From the NCBI GenBank assembly GCA_021234535.1, contig CM037845.1, positions 2,074,501 through 2,138,500 of the forward strand: a stretch of 64,000 nucleotides of DNA. Direction: 5' to 3'. The notes under the pieces are model-generated. The model saw only the letters and a program-made list of their open reading frames with translations, did not search any database and was not told where the DNA came from. A program made the translations under genes and the position numbers. Source of the DNA: Stichopus chloronotus (Eukaryota; Echinodermata; Holothuroidea; Aspidochirotida; Stichopodidae). The stretch's first letter is position 1. Each line of letters starts with the position of its first letter. Shown here piece by piece: positions 36,523 through 49,300 of this stretch.

Positions 36523-39500
36523 TGGAGTGACCATCATGCGGAGTGCACAAGCGCTGCATCAACAATTTGGGGAAGGAGCATGAAGCAATGATTGGTTTGT
36601 ATTTAAAGCAGGAGTGTAGTAACTTAAAAAGTTTTACCGAATGTTTCACATCTGAGGTGACCAGTGCTTCAATGATCCAAACATCCAAATGTACTCATGA
36701 TTTTATCTGATGCTTACAGTTGTTTGTAAAAGCTGCATGTATCATCACTTTTGTTTTGTGTGATGAATATAATTCAGTGTTCTACTGAACTGTGCTTAGA
36801 AAGGGAAGTTATTTTCAAACGTAAATTCAAAGTGTCTTTCCTTTGATTTAAAAAATAATTTCTTGCTTTTATTCATGAAATCAACTACTAGTTGTCAAAA
36901 AAAAAAGAAAGAAAGAAGATCAACAAAGAAGAAGGTGAACAATAATCTTTAAAGTCTATAAAAGTTCGCAACCAACGCAACCATCAGCATATCAAATATT
37001 GGCTTCCTTGGCACTGCAATTGAAAGAGATCAATAAATTTGACTTGGAAGTTCAAGCAAAGTTTTCATTTTTTGGGGGGCTCTTTTTAAGTAGTATTGAA
37101 GCATATTTTAACTTCTCTAATATATGAAATGTTTTATTTTTTGTTCTGTTCTTTTTTGCTTTTCCTCCATATTTCATGGAAACCTATCTGGAAATCCTAT
37201 GTTGTGTGATAAGTGTGACTTTGGTGACAACTCATGGCTTCTTCATCTGGCTTGCAAAGCTGTTTTGCAGTGAAGAGTCAAATGAGAACTTCTGCAATGA
37301 CTTAAAAAGTTAAATTGGGTGACCGTAATTTTAATTTAATGTTAGTACGATACTATTCCTGTCAGATTAACTTTCACTTAAGAGTATAGTTTCTGTTCGT
37401 CTGTGAAGAGCAGTTTTACTTCTGTCTTTTGCAAATGTGTTTGAGAAACATGGAATGGTTAATTAAATTATTCAGTTCACAAGAGCTGTCACACATTTGA
37501 GTTGCCTTTATTGTCTTCCTATTGTGACATAATCAATGTCTTTGCAAAACAGTATAAACAAAGAGGTAAAACCTTTTGTTAGGTTATTTTTTATTGTACT
37601 AAGTGTGAATGTAACTTTGATCGAAGTAAATATTATGTAAGACTTGCATGGGTGTGAAACAGCCTTTGTGTATAACAGTGAAAGATGAAATGGCATCCCC
37701 CCAAACTTAATGTAGTTTGGAAAAATTGCTGTCATCAGATCGCAAGCCAAAACCGTAAACAGCCTTGTAACAAGGAGATTAATTCACCACTGAGGGAGGA
37801 GCAAGATCTTGTAGTATTAAACTGTCAAATGTCAGAAATTTATCATATAGAATAAATTTACTTCTCAAAGTTATGCAAACTTCTGAAAATTGTAACATTG
37901 CAAGAAAGGTCAGTATTCCATACATTTGCAAGGACTAAACATATACTTTTGCAAGATGAAACAAAGGAAAATACTTTACAGGATAATTGGATACAGGATA
38001 ATTCTTAAACTTTGGAAGATGTTATAAGAGATCTCAGGTGAAATTAAGCAATTTAAATTCATCTCATTTAGGATAGGTTCATGACATATGTGTCATTACT
38101 CCCACATAGCATAATCATAATCTATCCAGGGTATATCATGTCTTTTCTTCTCTCTCACAGGTTTCCTCTTTTTTTGCTTTTTTCTTTCATTTTTTTTGTT
38201 TCTTGTGCTAGTTTGTTTTTTTTGGTCTTCTAATCATTGACTGAGGTAAACAAAAGGCATTCATCCTCACCATTGCAGGTTTTTCACCCTTCACATGGCT
38301 GCTGTCACATGACTGTTGTCACATGTTCCCATCACATAGCTGTAAGGGGGGGTGTCGAGATTAGTTTATGTAAATACCGCCCCTGGTAGTTGCTGTATGT
38401 CAATTTTAAGTTTGTCCCAGAGTTCTGTTTTGGAGGACTTCTTACAGAGTGTAAAGTGGGGATAAATGACATTAAAGTTGCTCTATTACATTCCTTGTTA
38501 ATGCTTGAATTAATTAGAAAGGATTTCTTTTTTGAACAGTCTATTCTTTATTGCACCCTATGAATCGTATGATTTTCGCAGATACCTGTCATATTACCTT
38601 TACTGATGTGTGTAACTTTGTTCATTACAAGCACTATATTCTTAGTAATGGAGACCTCAGATAGGTAATTGCAACTGGAGCTGTATAGCTGCAAGTACAT
38701 GTGTGCCTAGTACTGACAGTCCTTCACTGTTGGAAGATTACTCTGCCTTGACATCATGTGACCCTATTCTCGGTTGAAACTGAGTCATTTATGTAGGAAA
38801 ATACTTGAGTTGCTGATTTTCACAAGTTTGTGGAGTAACATTTTTCAGTCTTAATTGTGTATATAAGATTTTCTCCATATCATTGGACAACACTATTTTA
38901 TTAAACTTCATTTATGCAAATAGCCAGTATCATATTGGCCTATGCTACATCCCCTTTTTATGAAATCCTTCGCATCTTTCTCTATCCCAACATATGCCTA
39001 GAAATGCCCCTTTCAGATTTCTAAAGAAAATGTACAGCTGTCATTTTCATTTCCCAAGTCCTCTGACCAATTATTCTCATGTCCTGTCTGCAGTTCAAAA
39101 ACCTGATCAAAGGCCCATATATTGGGTATTTAAAAATGTGCACTTTCAGTGAGGGACCATTTCAAGACATGGAAGTGAATCCCCACTGCACTTAAATCAA
39201 ATAGTGAATGTTTCATTTTACATTGATCAGTGGTTATTGCGTTCAAATTTTCCATTTTTGACATTACTTGAGCACTGTCATAATTTGGTTTTATTGAATT
39301 TCGGTTTGCTGGTGAAAAGTATTTGCAACGTTCATCTTCCTTGTTTTTTTTTTCTTATATTTTTGGAAGGGAAGAGTATAGCAGGGAAGTGGAAGAGTGA
39401 TCATATTCAAATTCATTCTTCATAGTTTTTGCCTGCATCTGCAGCAGGTTCCATCTTAACTGAATTGAATTATATAAGTCATGCATTGATAATTTTAAAT

Positions 39501-40176
39501 TTAATACACTTGAAAAGTTAATAGTATTTTATTTGTGATTTTGTGATCTTTTCTTCTTTGACACAGCGTGACATGCTTGTGCTTTAGCTTCACACCCAAA
39601 TTATTGTACTGTACATGCTGATGTGAAAACAGAACTAGTAATGAAGCTAGCTAACCCTCCCTTTGAACTTTCCCTTAAGTATTGCTTGAGAGATTTGGTT
39701 CAAAAAGTTTCAGGAATAAATTTACAAAGATGCCTGCTTGAAAAACCCCAAAATAAAGTTTGCCATGTAGCTAGCAAAGTTCTTGACATCTGCTGGATCT
39801 TTTTTTTTTACAAATCATTGACTGACATTCTTCATATCACCAACAAGGAACAACATGTTTTAAAAGACCCACACCTCTTCTGAAGATTAGAAATTTCATG
39901 GTTGGATGTCATGCTACGACCCATGTAAGTTAATCATGTAATCAGGGAACTTTCCAGGATGTAGCCCTGGAGCTAATGCCTCAGATTCAGATATGAATGC
40001 CTCAGATACAAATACCCAAAACCGTTTTTGTCAGAAACTGGACAACATCAATGACGTTATCTTAAAAAATTGGTGGCACTCTACTCCCTGATCACTTGAT
40101 TACACCTAGCCAATCACTTCATTTGGAGGCATCACTGAAATTGATTCAAATCAAGACGAAGATCCTCCATCAGAGA
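36523..40176. other. IBTK 3' UTR and intergenic space
   Basis: No coding exon. Likely starts with the IBTK 3' UTR. Polyadenylation hexamers AATAAA occur at 37032-37037 and 37851-37856 on the plus strand. A short cluster of CACATG E-boxes ('tcacatggctgctgtcacatgactgttgtcacatg') lies at 38296-38330. Confidence 0.5.
37032..37037 (+). terminator. Candidate IBTK polyadenylation signal
   Basis: First AATAAA downstream of the IBTK stop, about 510 bp after it, followed by a T/G-rich stretch ('gttttcattttttggggggctctttt') about 20-45 bp later, the usual downstream element. A second AATAAA is at 37851-37856. Confidence 0.45.
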
Positions 40177-40179
40177 TGA

Positions 40180-40262
40180 AGGGGGTGGGTAGATAGGTGG
40201 GGTGAGGGTGGATAGGTGGGGTGAGGGTGGATAGGTGGGGTGGGGGTGGGTAGTTGGGGGTA
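40180..40262 (+). repeat. G-rich 19-20 bp minisatellite
   Basis: About four copies of a GGTGGATAGGTGGGGTGAG type unit. The G-tracts are strand-biased and could form G-quadruplexes on the plus strand. It lies between the two convergent 3' ends. Confidence 0.75.
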
Positions 40263-40469
40263 GTGAGGGGTGACTGACTGTAGGAGAAACTAGTTTATTG
40301 TGTCATTGGCAAGGGATCAAAGGAAATTTGGTAGACAAGGGGAACTGGGCAGGACTGAAATGAATGAGGAAAGATATACTGGATGAAGAGGGTGAACTGG
40401 TGAGGAAAATTCAATTGTGTAAAACAAAGAAAGAATACAATCACAAAATTATGTCAGAAAGTGGTGCAT

Positions 40470-40475
40470 TTTATT
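40470..40475 (-). terminator. Candidate CCDC81 polyadenylation signal
   Basis: TTTATT on the plus strand (AATAAA on minus) about 1.7 kb past the CCDC81 stop. Another lies at 40679-40684. Which one is used cannot be told from sequence. Confidence 0.25.
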
Positions 40476-42175
40476 GCTCAAATAGTTGAATAATGTTGCA
40501 TAGTGAACTGACACCAAAAGCAGTTTCTGACTTGACTAGAAACCCTAGCTGGAGAAAGGGAAGGAAAACTTTGAAAGAAAGTTAATTTTCAGAGTTTGTA
40601 GAATGGAATGCCTCATTTTCATACGTAGTAAATAGACCTCCAGCATTTAACCTTAAATTTCCAGAAATCTGACCACTCTTTATTTTTTTCAAAATAAAAC
40701 CTTTAGTCAAGATTCTTACACCTTTGAATAGACAAAATGGGGAAGTTCTTCTTGACTTGGCCATTAATTTCCATTTTGTGATCATTCTCAGTAACTGCTT
40801 TACAAAATATTAAGTGAACCATGATAAGGAAACAGCCTCAAACAGTGACTAAATATGACAACTTGCCAAGTGGAACAAGTTTTAAGTTTCCAGGTGCTTA
40901 TAAGGCACATGTTGGGATAGACATTTGAAATTGTATTCTCTCTGATATTGCAATTTCTTGAAGTTAAAATCACATAGGTCAGCAATAAATATGTGATTTG
41001 TGAATAGTGTAGGAAGCTTATATCTAAGTGATTTTAACTTGCGAGTATGTGAGCTCATCTCGGTTTTGATGAGTTTCTAGAAAGTCATCAAAGGTTTGAC
41101 TGTAACAGAAGTAAACTGATAGTTATACACTGAATAAAACACTTCTTTTTGTTTAAAACTTGCCATGCAATCCAGTGGCTAGCCGGCTATTTTTGGAGTG
41201 ATAAAAATATATGGTATATTTTAATTTTAAAACACTATTGCTGCAATGCAAAAAATGATAGGACTAAAAATGAAATATAAAAAGGAACTACAAATATAGT
41301 ATTTGTGCATCATACAAAAAGTCCTAACTTTTCTTGCCTTTACACAGTACACAAAAAAGTGTTCAAAAATGTTTGAATGAAATGGTCACTAGAAAAGAAG
41401 ATCCTTGATAAAAATGGAGATTTTATGCAATAAATAAAAAAAACTTCAGATGGTAATGAATGCCCACACTGGAATTCTAAATGTTAAGATATTACAAGTA
41501 TTGGGAAACTTAAGCACACTAGAAATGGTCTGTCTTTGAAGAAAAACAATAGTACCTTTGTAATAGTAGCACACACTGATCAATAAAAGGGTAGATCTAA
41601 GTCCTGGTAACCATGACCATAATGAATATTCACAGCCATGACTAGAGGAAGCACACAAACAACAGCCCACGCACATGTGCATAATGTACTACATTCAGTT
41701 ACATAATGAGAATGGCAGGACTTAACAGGATAGACAATGATAAACTTCATTGTCATATAAAAAAAAAAAAAACAATTTTCTTGGAAACTTGATTTCATTC
41801 TACTGGATGTAGCCTATACAATGAAAATCACAAGCATTGATCATAACAGCTTACTGCACTAATGACGTTAGCTGGATTATACCTAATTGAACAGGAATAA
41901 AAACATGATTTAGTGGAAGTGACGTGAGACCCAATTGAAGGCACTATAATGACTGTGAGGAAATTTATAAAACTTAATTCAAAACTGTATTATGATCACT
42001 TCAAATTTCACAGACCAAGATTGTTTCCTTCAAAACTTTTAAATTATTCTCAGTTTGACCAGTTTGCAACACAGTTTGTTACGTTACATTATTCATGATG
42101 ACTTCAAAGTTCAAACAGCGATCCTTATCTTTTTTGATTTCACGACTTATTAAATATTTCCATGATGTCGAAGAA

Positions 42176-43393
42176 TTAAACCATGAGTTGGGATCCTGAT
42201 ATATATCTCGATTCACTCCAGATGTTGGATTCTCCGCAGTTGCCGAGCCTCCTCTGACACTGGCCACATCTGTTGTACTCGTCGCATTGTTCGTGGAGGA
42301 GTATCCCCGGACTCTGGCGTCCCAATTTATTTTCCTCTTCTCTGTTCTTCTTCAAGGTGGCAGCTTCCTTCCAACTTCCCTCCAGACTCTTCCTGGTGCT
42401 GAAGGCATGTTCAAAGCGTGTGGCTCTGTCGGCGATAAGTCTGTGGAGGGGATGGGAGGGCAAACTCTTACCAATTAAACAGTTGCTTGCTTGCCCTTAT
42501 CTATGCTAAGTTTCCTGAACTATTGAAACAGTCTGAGGTTACTCCCATTTTTCAGGATGGGTTCTAAATTTCTTCTTGGAATCAATTGCATGTAAACATA
42601 TGTGTTAAATTATCTCAATGAGACAGTTCTGCACTGGCCCACAAAGTGAGGACCATGCACATTAACTTAATAATGTTTAATAATAAATGATTAACTTAAT
42701 AATTCACAAGTTGATAACAATGCAAAACATTCACTAGCTTTTCTTAATTTAGATCTCAAGAATGCGATAATTTGGTCGGTGTGATACCCGCCAGTTCATT
42801 GATCATGCAGATGGCAAAACAAAGGCTAACTCCCAAAGTGTTACATCACAAGTCAATTAAATAGTCTGAAAATTTTCTATAGCTGTAGCATAATGTGGTC
42901 AGTACATTAAATATTTAGGTATTCCCTACACATTTGGTGTTTCTTGAGACTAAATTACTGAAGAAGACTAAATCAATGCAAAACAAGGTGAAAAACAAGG
43001 ATTCATGACACCGATATAATAAAAACTTAACTCTTCAAATCAGAGTCTTACACACATGACAAACAAAACATGATAGAAGCAGAAAATTTTCAGAGAAATA
43101 GAAACCTACTTAACAGAAAACAATCCCAGTTGGGGTTGGAGTAGAGGGAGGGTCGTAAGAACTTACTCTTGTCGAGTTCTCTCTAGCATATCTGTCTCTT
43201 CTCGTTGTTGTTTCAAATGTTTCAGCAGCTTCATCTTTTCTGCTTGATCTACGGCCTTCAACTGCTCCTGATAAACTTTGATCGCCCGCCTCCTCTTATC
43301 TGCCAGCTGCTCGTTGGTGGCATCGTACTTTCCGAAGATGGGTTCCTTGGAGTCTGGGACTACTGCTGGTATTGGCAGTGGTTTGAATCGAAC
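42176..43393 (-). CDS. CCDC81: CCDC81 exons 10-11: coiled coil and Cys-rich C-terminus
   Basis: Exon 10 (43393-43167, phase 0 to 2) carries DSKEPIFGKYDATNEQLADK and a basic coiled coil. Exon 11 (42440-42176) carries ELIADRATRFEHAFSTRKSL and the terminal block from C730: CDEYNRCGQCQRRLGNCGES and NIWSESRYISGSQLMV, then TAA. Cys 730, 736, 739 and 746 plus the CxxC of exon 6 could bind zinc. The QCQRR...GESN(I/V)W end is the best fingerprint of the CCDC81 family. Confidence 0.95.
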
Positions 43394-46300
43394 CTAAAAC
43401 AGAACATCAGAGACCAGATTTTAGTTTTCACTCTGAGTGACTGCATTTTGCTTTTGCAATGGGTTTTTTGTGTGTACATATGTTCACTAAGAGTAATGAA
43501 AATCTGGATAAAAAATTGGACGACTTTATTTGGAGGAACTCAATGATAATTCACTCACAAAAAGGAAAGATGTGGAAATAAAAGAAGCCCCCTGGCACTT
43601 GCTGTAAGGGACAGACAATCAGTCAGACATACTAATAGATGCAAGATGACAAATCCATAAGAACCAAGTTACAACTATGAACAACTGGACTTATTTACTT
43701 TGGCAGGTTTTGGTTCATATCATGGGTCTAGTCAAAGGTATAAACATTCCATATACTTGTTTGTCAGGGTGTCTCAAATGTTGGTAACCATGGAGAGAGG
43801 AAGGACAAGGGGAACACAAGATGTGAAAATTAAATTGTTGTGCTAGTTGTGCTTGTAAAGTGTAAATTACTGAACATGACCCTAACAGCGGAAGATATCA
43901 TTTATGATCATGAGAGCAAAATCACATCGGGTGACAGATGAATGGGCCCAGCTATTGCAGATAAAATTGATTGCAAAGAGAGTAGCTAATCAGCCAATCT
44001 TTAGATTCTTAATATTAGTATGATGAGTATCTACGCATGCCAATCAATCAACTTCATTACACACAGAAACGATAACTTATTAATGAGGGAGATGCCTGGT
44101 ATGGTGGAAAGAGAAGAAATCAGAAGTTACACATGCAGAGATATGAGCAACAGGAGTTGAGAAATGAGAGGGTTGAGAAACTGGCACAGGCCAAAAACAA
44201 GTTTGACGGGTAAGACGCAAACTAAGAAACTGACATGTAGATTACACACACATCACATGAATCAAAGCAACACTGAAAACATGCTACAACATGAAAGCAA
44301 CATTAGATTGATGAAAAACAGAAACAGGGCATGAGTAAAAGCTGGTTGCCTACCATACGCTGATCCGGAGTTTGAAATCGGACAGGTTCACTCTCAGAGA
44401 AGGGTAAAATAATTTTGGGGACAGGAAGGGTCAAAGGATCAAGATGGCGACAGGAACGAGGGCTGCCTCTACTGCTGCTCAAGCAGCCAGAAGTGATGGG
44501 GTTACCATGGTGATTGATCTTTTGCATCCTTTTGTCCTCTTCATCTAGGGAATGATTAAGCATGTCTCTGATGTGAACCTGGTTAGAGGAGAAGCGGTTA
44601 ATGAGAGGCGGAGTGAAAATGAAAGACGAGTGGACGGACGGAAAAAGGAAGAAGGCAGTTAAATAGATGAAAGAAAAGATAAGAGATGTAAGAAGCGACA
44701 GTATAAGATTTAGAGACATTGGTGTCAGGAATTGTACAATTTAGTGAAGCACTGTATTTACAAATAACCTACAAACTGTTCACCTCATTATTGTGTCAGT
44801 GATCAGCTCTTTTCATCAACTCAACTGAATATTCATTACTAGGATACCTCCCATTGGTTTGTTCAAAGAGGCATACGATCAACTTGAATGAAAAAAAAAT
44901 GTCAACCAATTCATTATCGTATTTTATTATTGTTATGTTAAAAAATTTAAAATCATATCACAGAATTTATCACCTGATACCTATTTATTTTCCAAAATTA
45001 TCTGAATGATGCAATTAAAAGATATTACTAAACTTTTGGACATGAAATTTCAATGACTTAACCCTTGTCTAAGCAAACACTCACTTTAAGAAACAAAGAT
45101 GATAAAAGATAGGCTTCAACAGATTTTCTAATCAAGCTTAAATGACAATGTGCTTTACAGTTGAAACTAGTGAGGGTTTATGCAATTAGTTTCTCTTTTG
45201 GTTGTGTTGTGGCCTAAAAGTGTCAACAGTGTGTCTTTCAGTCTTGTGTTCTGTCTACCATTTAAACAAAGCATTGTCACACAATTATTCATCTGTAGAA
45301 CTTGAAGCAATTTTCCTACTTGTTGTATTTAAAATTATAATTTAAAAAAAATTATTAACCAATGTTTAGACTAAACTGACAATATGATAGAAATTGTATA
45401 CCTTCAGATGAAGTTAGAAAGTGGATTTTAATCACAGAGCACTAATTCGAATTGGTTTTTCTTGTTGTGAGAATGCAATCAAAACTACAAAAGTATATCA
45501 AAGTAGGAAGAACCTGCATAAGATAAAAAAATGTATGACGTGTCATTTATCAAGTCTATTTAGAGTTGTCTAAATCACCTTATCACCATTTCAGAAGAAT
45601 TTAAGGTATCTTTTTTGTTTCTATAAACAGTTGGTCACAGTCAAAATCTTCCACCACTGACTTGTCTTGGTGATGGCACAATTGACGATTTAAAGAAAAG
45701 CATAACTGCACTGAAACAACTAAAGGGCAAGGTAAGAAACCGAAGCAAGCTGGATGTAAATTGTAAGTTGTCTCTTTTGCCAAGTGACTTCTTCAACATA
45801 CCCAGCAACTTTACTGACACCTACTCTGTACCAATACTTTTCTTCTTTAGGGTTTTGTGTTTTCTTGCAAACATGAACACTGATATTGACAATGAAAGGG
45901 ACAGCGAGAAAGATTGAAGAGTAAACTATGAATAAATAATGACAGCAGGATAGTTTATTGTGAGCTGAAAGGGGTTTGGTTAGTAACAGACATGAACAGG
46001 GACTAAGAGCACGGCAGGTCAGTGTAAGTAAACATTAAGACCATGCTACCTGGGCTGACAGAGCTCGCTGGTACATGTCGGTCTGGGCAGCCTTATCACG
46101 AAGATACTGCTCCCTCTGAGCTGCTAATCTAAAATTAATTAAGACAAAGAAGATGATCAGATACAATAGCGACATGCATGCGGCCCACAAAAAATCAACT
46201 AATTACAAACAAAAGATCATTGGTGTTAATTAATATCGCATCTCTTTTGTAATAAGATTAGTTCGTAAGAAACCTAGCATACGGCAGATTAGGTGAATGG

Positions 46301-49300
46301 CGACTGGTCGAATAAAATGAACTCTGAGGCAAACTAGCCATCTGATTTAATGTTATCTGCATCTAACTTGATACGACAAATCTAAAGATGCTGGTAAACA
46401 TTTGATAAGCTTTAAAAAGCGGTAGGGAAGAATCCACCACAGCTATTACAGCTGAATACAAGTAGATAATATGATACAACTAATTACTACAATGAGACAT
46501 CAAAAAGTATTATTAATCAGTTTGCTGTATTTGGTTCTAAGTGATGATGCCACAATTAGCCTCAAACAGCCTTGCTCACCGACACACTCTGATGAGACTC
46601 CCTTTACTCTTTTCATTCAACATACATAGTTTTCACAGACTAGTACACATGGGGGGCTCAAGTACACATGTGCCATCCAGTGAAATTGTTCAAGATGAAT
46701 GGTCATGCCATGCAGGTTAACTTACAGTATTAAATCAGTTTATGAGTACAGTTTCGTAATTACTGAAATGTTTCTTTGAACAGCTGTAGTTAAGGTAAAT
46801 ACAGCATATCATTAAAACCAAAGTTTGCATATCATCAAAATGCGTTTATGATATTTTTATTAAATTACAAAGATATAAAGGAATAACTAATTCCACACCA
46901 CACTTGTTCCATGCCAAAGTATTGAAAGGCTTGGCAGAACACGTAATTTTCATTAAACGTAAATGACGTCCATGGTATGGCTTGGGGCCTACAGGTGACA
47001 ATGAAACGAATTAAGGCAATGTACCAATTCAACAACTTTTGAGCTATAAAGAGTGAAAGTTGGAGTGCTGTGATGCTGGTAATAAATATGAAAAAGTGTA
47101 AATAAATAAATAAACAAACAAACAAACAGCCATTGAAAACAAAAAACTTACTCCTCTGCCAACTGAACTTGTTCAAGTCTTTCCAGGAAGTCCTTTTCGC
47201 TTTTTTGCTTTGTCTTCGTTGACTGTTTAGCTTCCACCTGTTCTGCAAGGTAGCTTGCATATTCATCTTGCATAAACAATCTTGGAGGGGTCAGTGGACG
47301 GTTTTGGAATATATAGGATCTCTGAAAAATGGAGCAAATAAAGGTCAAGTATAATGTTCACTTTCAAACAATCTGTAAAGACTTTTACTTTTTTGCAGAC
47401 AATGATTCATTTTCAGTTGAAATATGCATTAAAATGCATTAAAATTTCAAACTGAAAATCAAAAGCAGACTCTAACTTAAAAGGATAAAATAAGAGAAAA
47501 CCAGAAAGCCAAAAGGCTTTGTGATTCCTTGTCATATATTATATTATAACAAACATAAATTACCCACATTACACATATGAGGTCAACACAGTTATTGTTC
47601 TTATAACACACCAACACCATATTAATCAACCTTTAAACCTAAAATGACTTTTCACCTCCTCTAAAAAACCTAAACATGGAAAAATTGATGGCAATCATCC
47701 ATTCAACAAGGGCAATACACACACTAAATATGAAATCCCTCACAACTGACATTCTTGAAATAAAGGGTTTAAAAGATTTTGATTACTTAATACTATGAGT
47801 GATAATAATATGAGTAATATAGATGTGCAAAGTATGAGATCACTCAAGTTTGTCTTTTTGAAATGCAGGATTTGACATAATTTCGACCTCTGGTGACTCC
47901 AAAATGACCTTTGACCTCCACCAAAAATCAGTAGGTGTCATCTACTCAATATGGGCAATCCACATGTTAAGTATACGATGTCTCCACTGTTACCCTTCTC
48001 AAGATAAAGTGTTTACAAGTTTTTCCAAATTTGACCTCTGGTGACCTCAAATGGCCTTTGACTCCACCAAAAGTGATAGGGATCACCTACCTAGTATTGC
48101 CAACACACACATCAAGTATGACAACAGTCAATATTACCCTTCTGTAGATGTGTTTACAAGTTTTTTACATTTTGACCTCTTGTGACTTCAAATGACCTTT
48201 GACCCCCACCAAAATCACTAGGGATTATTTACTCAGTATGATCAACCCACATACCTAATATGAGATTAGTCACAGTTACCCTTCTTGAGATATTGTGTTT
48301 ACAAGCCGTATCACATACACACACTGACGTCACCATAGCCTACATTCCTTGCCAGCCTTCAGGAAGGAATCAAAAATGAAACTTAAAATTCCAATCGATA
48401 GATTTTAAGGATTTTATTGCATGGATAGTTGCCGATACTCACATGGAAGGACGTGGGTCTTTCCTTCTTCTTTGCTTTCACTGCTTCACTGACTCCAAGA
48501 TTGAAAGCTGCAATCTTCTGAGAGTGGTGACGGTTACTTAAATTCTGTGCCTGTGAAATGAGAGCAGTAACATTGAAGTTGATATTTAATTTTTCTACAT
48601 CTCACAATTCAACCCTTTCAATTTTCAAAGAAAAAAAAACATGAACAGTCAATTCCTGTTGACCACATTTTTCCTTTCACCCCCCCCCTAGCCAGTGATT
48701 AACAGTTTACTTACTTACTCACTCTCAGTGTTACAATTTTTACTGCATCTTCATATTTTTATCAGCATCAGTCTATTCATGGCAATCTAACCTTCTATAT
48801 TAGTTAACCTTACTGTACCTTCTTATCTAATCAACAAGTGTATTTGCCCTGTTGTTTTTCTCTGTAACTCTTTCATAAACCAGTGTACTGACCCCCTTTC
48901 TACACACATGCTCACCTCTTCCCTGCCCCTTCATGGTCCCCCCCCCACCCCACTTCATGCACCTTCCACTCCATCGGTGAATGACATTTACCTCTTCTCT
49001 TATGATGCCCTCTGCATCTTTCAGATGTTGGTATTGCTACAATCACTACAACCCCCTCAAATGTCTCCCCCTCCCTCATCTTCGCCCAACCCTAGTTTAT
49101 CTTCCAAACCATCTGTGAATTATATTTACCTGCTCTCTTATGATGCTCTCCATATCTTTCAGATGTTGGTATTGCTACTGTCCCCCCACTCCAAGCAAAC
49201 ATCTCCGCCTCCCCCATCATTTCCCAACCCTGGTTTATCTTCCACACCATCTGTAAATGATTTTTACCTGCTCTCTTATGATGCTCTCCGTATCTTTCAG

